Assembly (NCBI RefSeq): GCF_014257025.1 | Contig: NZ_JACMSF010000005.1 | Location: 1-64,000 of the forward strand | Source: Streptomyces cupreus | GTDB lineage: Bacteria; Actinomycetota; Actinomycetes; Streptomycetales; Streptomycetaceae | Length of the DNA stretch: 64,000 nucleotides | Direction of reading: 5' to 3' | Shown here: positions 62,847-64,000 of the stretch, piece by piece | Layout of the letters: the number at the start of each line of letters is the position of its first letter | How positions within the stretch are numbered: the first letter of the stretch is position 1 | Notes under the pieces: model-generated | Told to the model about the DNA's origin: nothing | Databases searched by the model: none | Seen by the model: only the letters and a program-made list of their open reading frames with translations | Program-made: the position numbers and the translations under genes

Positions 62847-64000
62847 GAGCGCCACCGCGGGTCGGGGGGCGTGGGGACACCGGGCTGGGTAGGCGTGTAC
62901 GCCGGAGGCGGCGGGGGCGTGGCGGGTGCCGGACCGTCGGCGACGGGGGCCGCCGCAGGCGGGGCCGATGCCGCGGCTGCGGGGGCGTACGGCGCCGGTG
63001 GCGTCCCCGGCGCAGCCGGTGCCTGCTCCACGTGCGGGCTCTGCTCCCCGTAAGAGTCACCGTACGAGCCCGCCGGCAGCGCACCCTGCGCCCGCGCCCG
63101 GATCAGGTTGTCCACCTCCTGACGGACCTGCTTCAAGGACTCGGCCTTCTGGTAGTCCTCCAGCTCTTCACCCCCGATCAACTCCAACTGACCCTTGATG
63201 AAAGTGAGTTGGTCCTGATGGATGTTGTTGATGACCAGCTGGGTGTCCTCGGGATGGGCGGCGAGGTGCAGGGCCCAGGCGCCGACTCCGCCGTGCTGGA
63301 GGTGGTACTGGTAGAAGTTGATCTTCGCGGCGACCAGTTCCTGCTGCTGCCGCTGCCGCAACGCCTCCAACTCGTGCTGCTGCTGCGCCTGCCGCATCCG
63401 GAACTCGTGCTCGGGGTCGAGCATCTCCGCCTCGTAGCGCAGCGCCCGTTGCCGCCGCCGGTGGGCGATCGCCTCGTCGTCCAGCCGCAGCCGCACCAGG
63501 CAGGTGACCGCCAGCCCGATGCCCGCCGCGAACTGCCCGCCTTCGACGGCCTGTTGGACCGCGCCCTCCGCCGCCGGGCTCGCCTCGATGGGGAAGCGGC
63601 GGGTCACCGGCCTTGCGAGGTGCTGGAGTTCGCGGGTCAGGCGGGTCGGGACGTCGCGTTCACCGCTGCGTACATAGGCCTCGGGGTCGACGACCCGCCA
63701 GGTCAGGTCGGCCGTCGCGCCGAAGGCGAACGCGTCGTCGTCGCTGGGCAGGTGAAGGTCCAGCTGGACCGGGTGACTGCCCATGTCCACCTCGTAGACG
63801 GAGGTGTAGCGGCGGGTCGCCGCGTCCGTGCGGCTCGGCCGGTGCGGCGGGACGTAGACGTCGTACGCGCCGCCCGCCGTGGCGAAGACCAGTGCGTGGT
63901 CGATCGCGGTGACCGGCCGTCGGGCGGTGTAGTCGAACCGCGCGATCGGTCTGACGGTGAGCACCGGGTCGATCAGTGTGCTGTGCCGGTCGGCGTTCTG
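62843..64000 (-). CDS. SPFH/band-7-like protein with coiled coil (5' end may lie outside window)
   Basis: The frame is open to the window edge, so the gene may start further right; a GTG at 63964 is the first possible start seen. About 373 visible residues: a beta-rich domain of about 180 residues (RYTSVYEVDMGSHPVQLDLH; ADLTWRVVDPEAYVRSGERD), where strand order and the VDPEAYV pattern recall band-7 proteins, then a charged Gln/Arg coiled coil (about 195-300; RQAQQQHELEALRQRQQQEL) and a Pro/Ala-rich tail. No membrane anchor in the visible part. The stop overlaps the Pycsar-effector-like start by 4 bp. Confidence 0.65.
   Translation of the reverse strand, partial: QNADRHSTLIDPVLTVRPIARFDYTARRPVTAIDHALVFATAGGAYDVYVPPHRPSRTDAATRRYTSVYEVDMGSHPVQLDLHLPSDDDAFAFGATADLTWRVVDPEAYVRSGERDVPTRLTRELQHLARPVTRRFPIEASPAAEGAVQQAVEGGQFAAGIGLAVTCLVRLRLDDEAIAHRRRQRALRYEAEMLDPEHEFRMRQAQQQHELEALRQRQQQELVAAKINFYQYHLQHGGVGAWALHLAAHPEDTQLVINNIHQDQLTFIKGQLELIGGEELEDYQKAESLKQVRQEVDNLIRARAQGALPAGSYGDSYGEQSPHVEQAPAAPGTPPAPYAPAAAASAPPAAAPVADGPAPATPPPPPAYTPTQPGVPTPPDPRWRS

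Overview
The window is high-GC actinobacterial DNA that closely matches a Streptomyces chromosome core. Evidence: strong G/C bias at third codon positions, many GTG starts and one TTG start, very rare TTA leucine codons, tRNAs without encoded CCA, and the gene order nuo-like operon / tRNA-Thr / tRNA-Met / rpmG / MaoC pair / murB / add / aspartate aminotransferase / tRNA-Trp / secE / nusG / rplKA / rplJL / rpoBC. I do not name a species.

Layout. (1) 1-14310, mixed accessory and housekeeping genes: the 3' end of a polyprenyl diphosphate synthase, a secreted CHRD protein, a LolA-like protein with an ABC exporter, an FMN reductase, a divergent DUF6668-like/TPR-like pair, a secreted M28 aminopeptidase, a VOC protein, two HxlR regulators each divergent from a target gene (an MFS pump and a QorB-like oxidoreductase), RarD, a TTA-containing DUF6082-like gene and a small unknown. 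(2) 14326-31440, redox block: 2-oxoacid:ferredoxin oxidoreductase (korAB), a response regulator with two tandem paralogous sensor kinases, then a ten-gene complex I operon nuoA-B-C-H-I-J-K-L-M-N that lacks nuoD, E, F and G. (3) 31620-37214: HtpX, YccF, SUKH, YeaQ-type and YajQ proteins, tRNA-Tyr, an SDR and a degenerate amidohydrolase. (4) 37488-47299: tRNA-Thr and tRNA-Met, rpmG, two MaoC dehydratases, a TetR/MFS pair with matching operators, murB, an SDR/TetR divergent pair with two palindromes, adenosine deaminase and aspartate aminotransferase. (5) 47550-60820, information-processing core: tRNA-Trp, secE, nusG, rplKA, a lipoprotein, rplJL with a structured leader, and rpoBC with well-formed terminators and promoters. 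(6) 60849-64000: a DUF4190-like remnant and a leftward operon of an SPFH-like protein, a Pycsar-effector-type (DUF5706-like) membrane protein and an M48 membrane protease that carries a TTA codon.

How the genes may work together. The membrane arm and Q-module parts of the second complex I, without an NADH-dehydrogenase module, lie close to a ferredoxin-reducing KorAB and a membrane-sensor two-component cluster. That invites, but does not prove, a ferredoxin-fed proton-pumping complex. The SPFH/PycTM-like/M48 operon is the best candidate here for a little-described membrane-linked stress or defence unit. Several regulator-target pairs carry visible duplicated operators. All calls come from reading the sequence; no database search was run.
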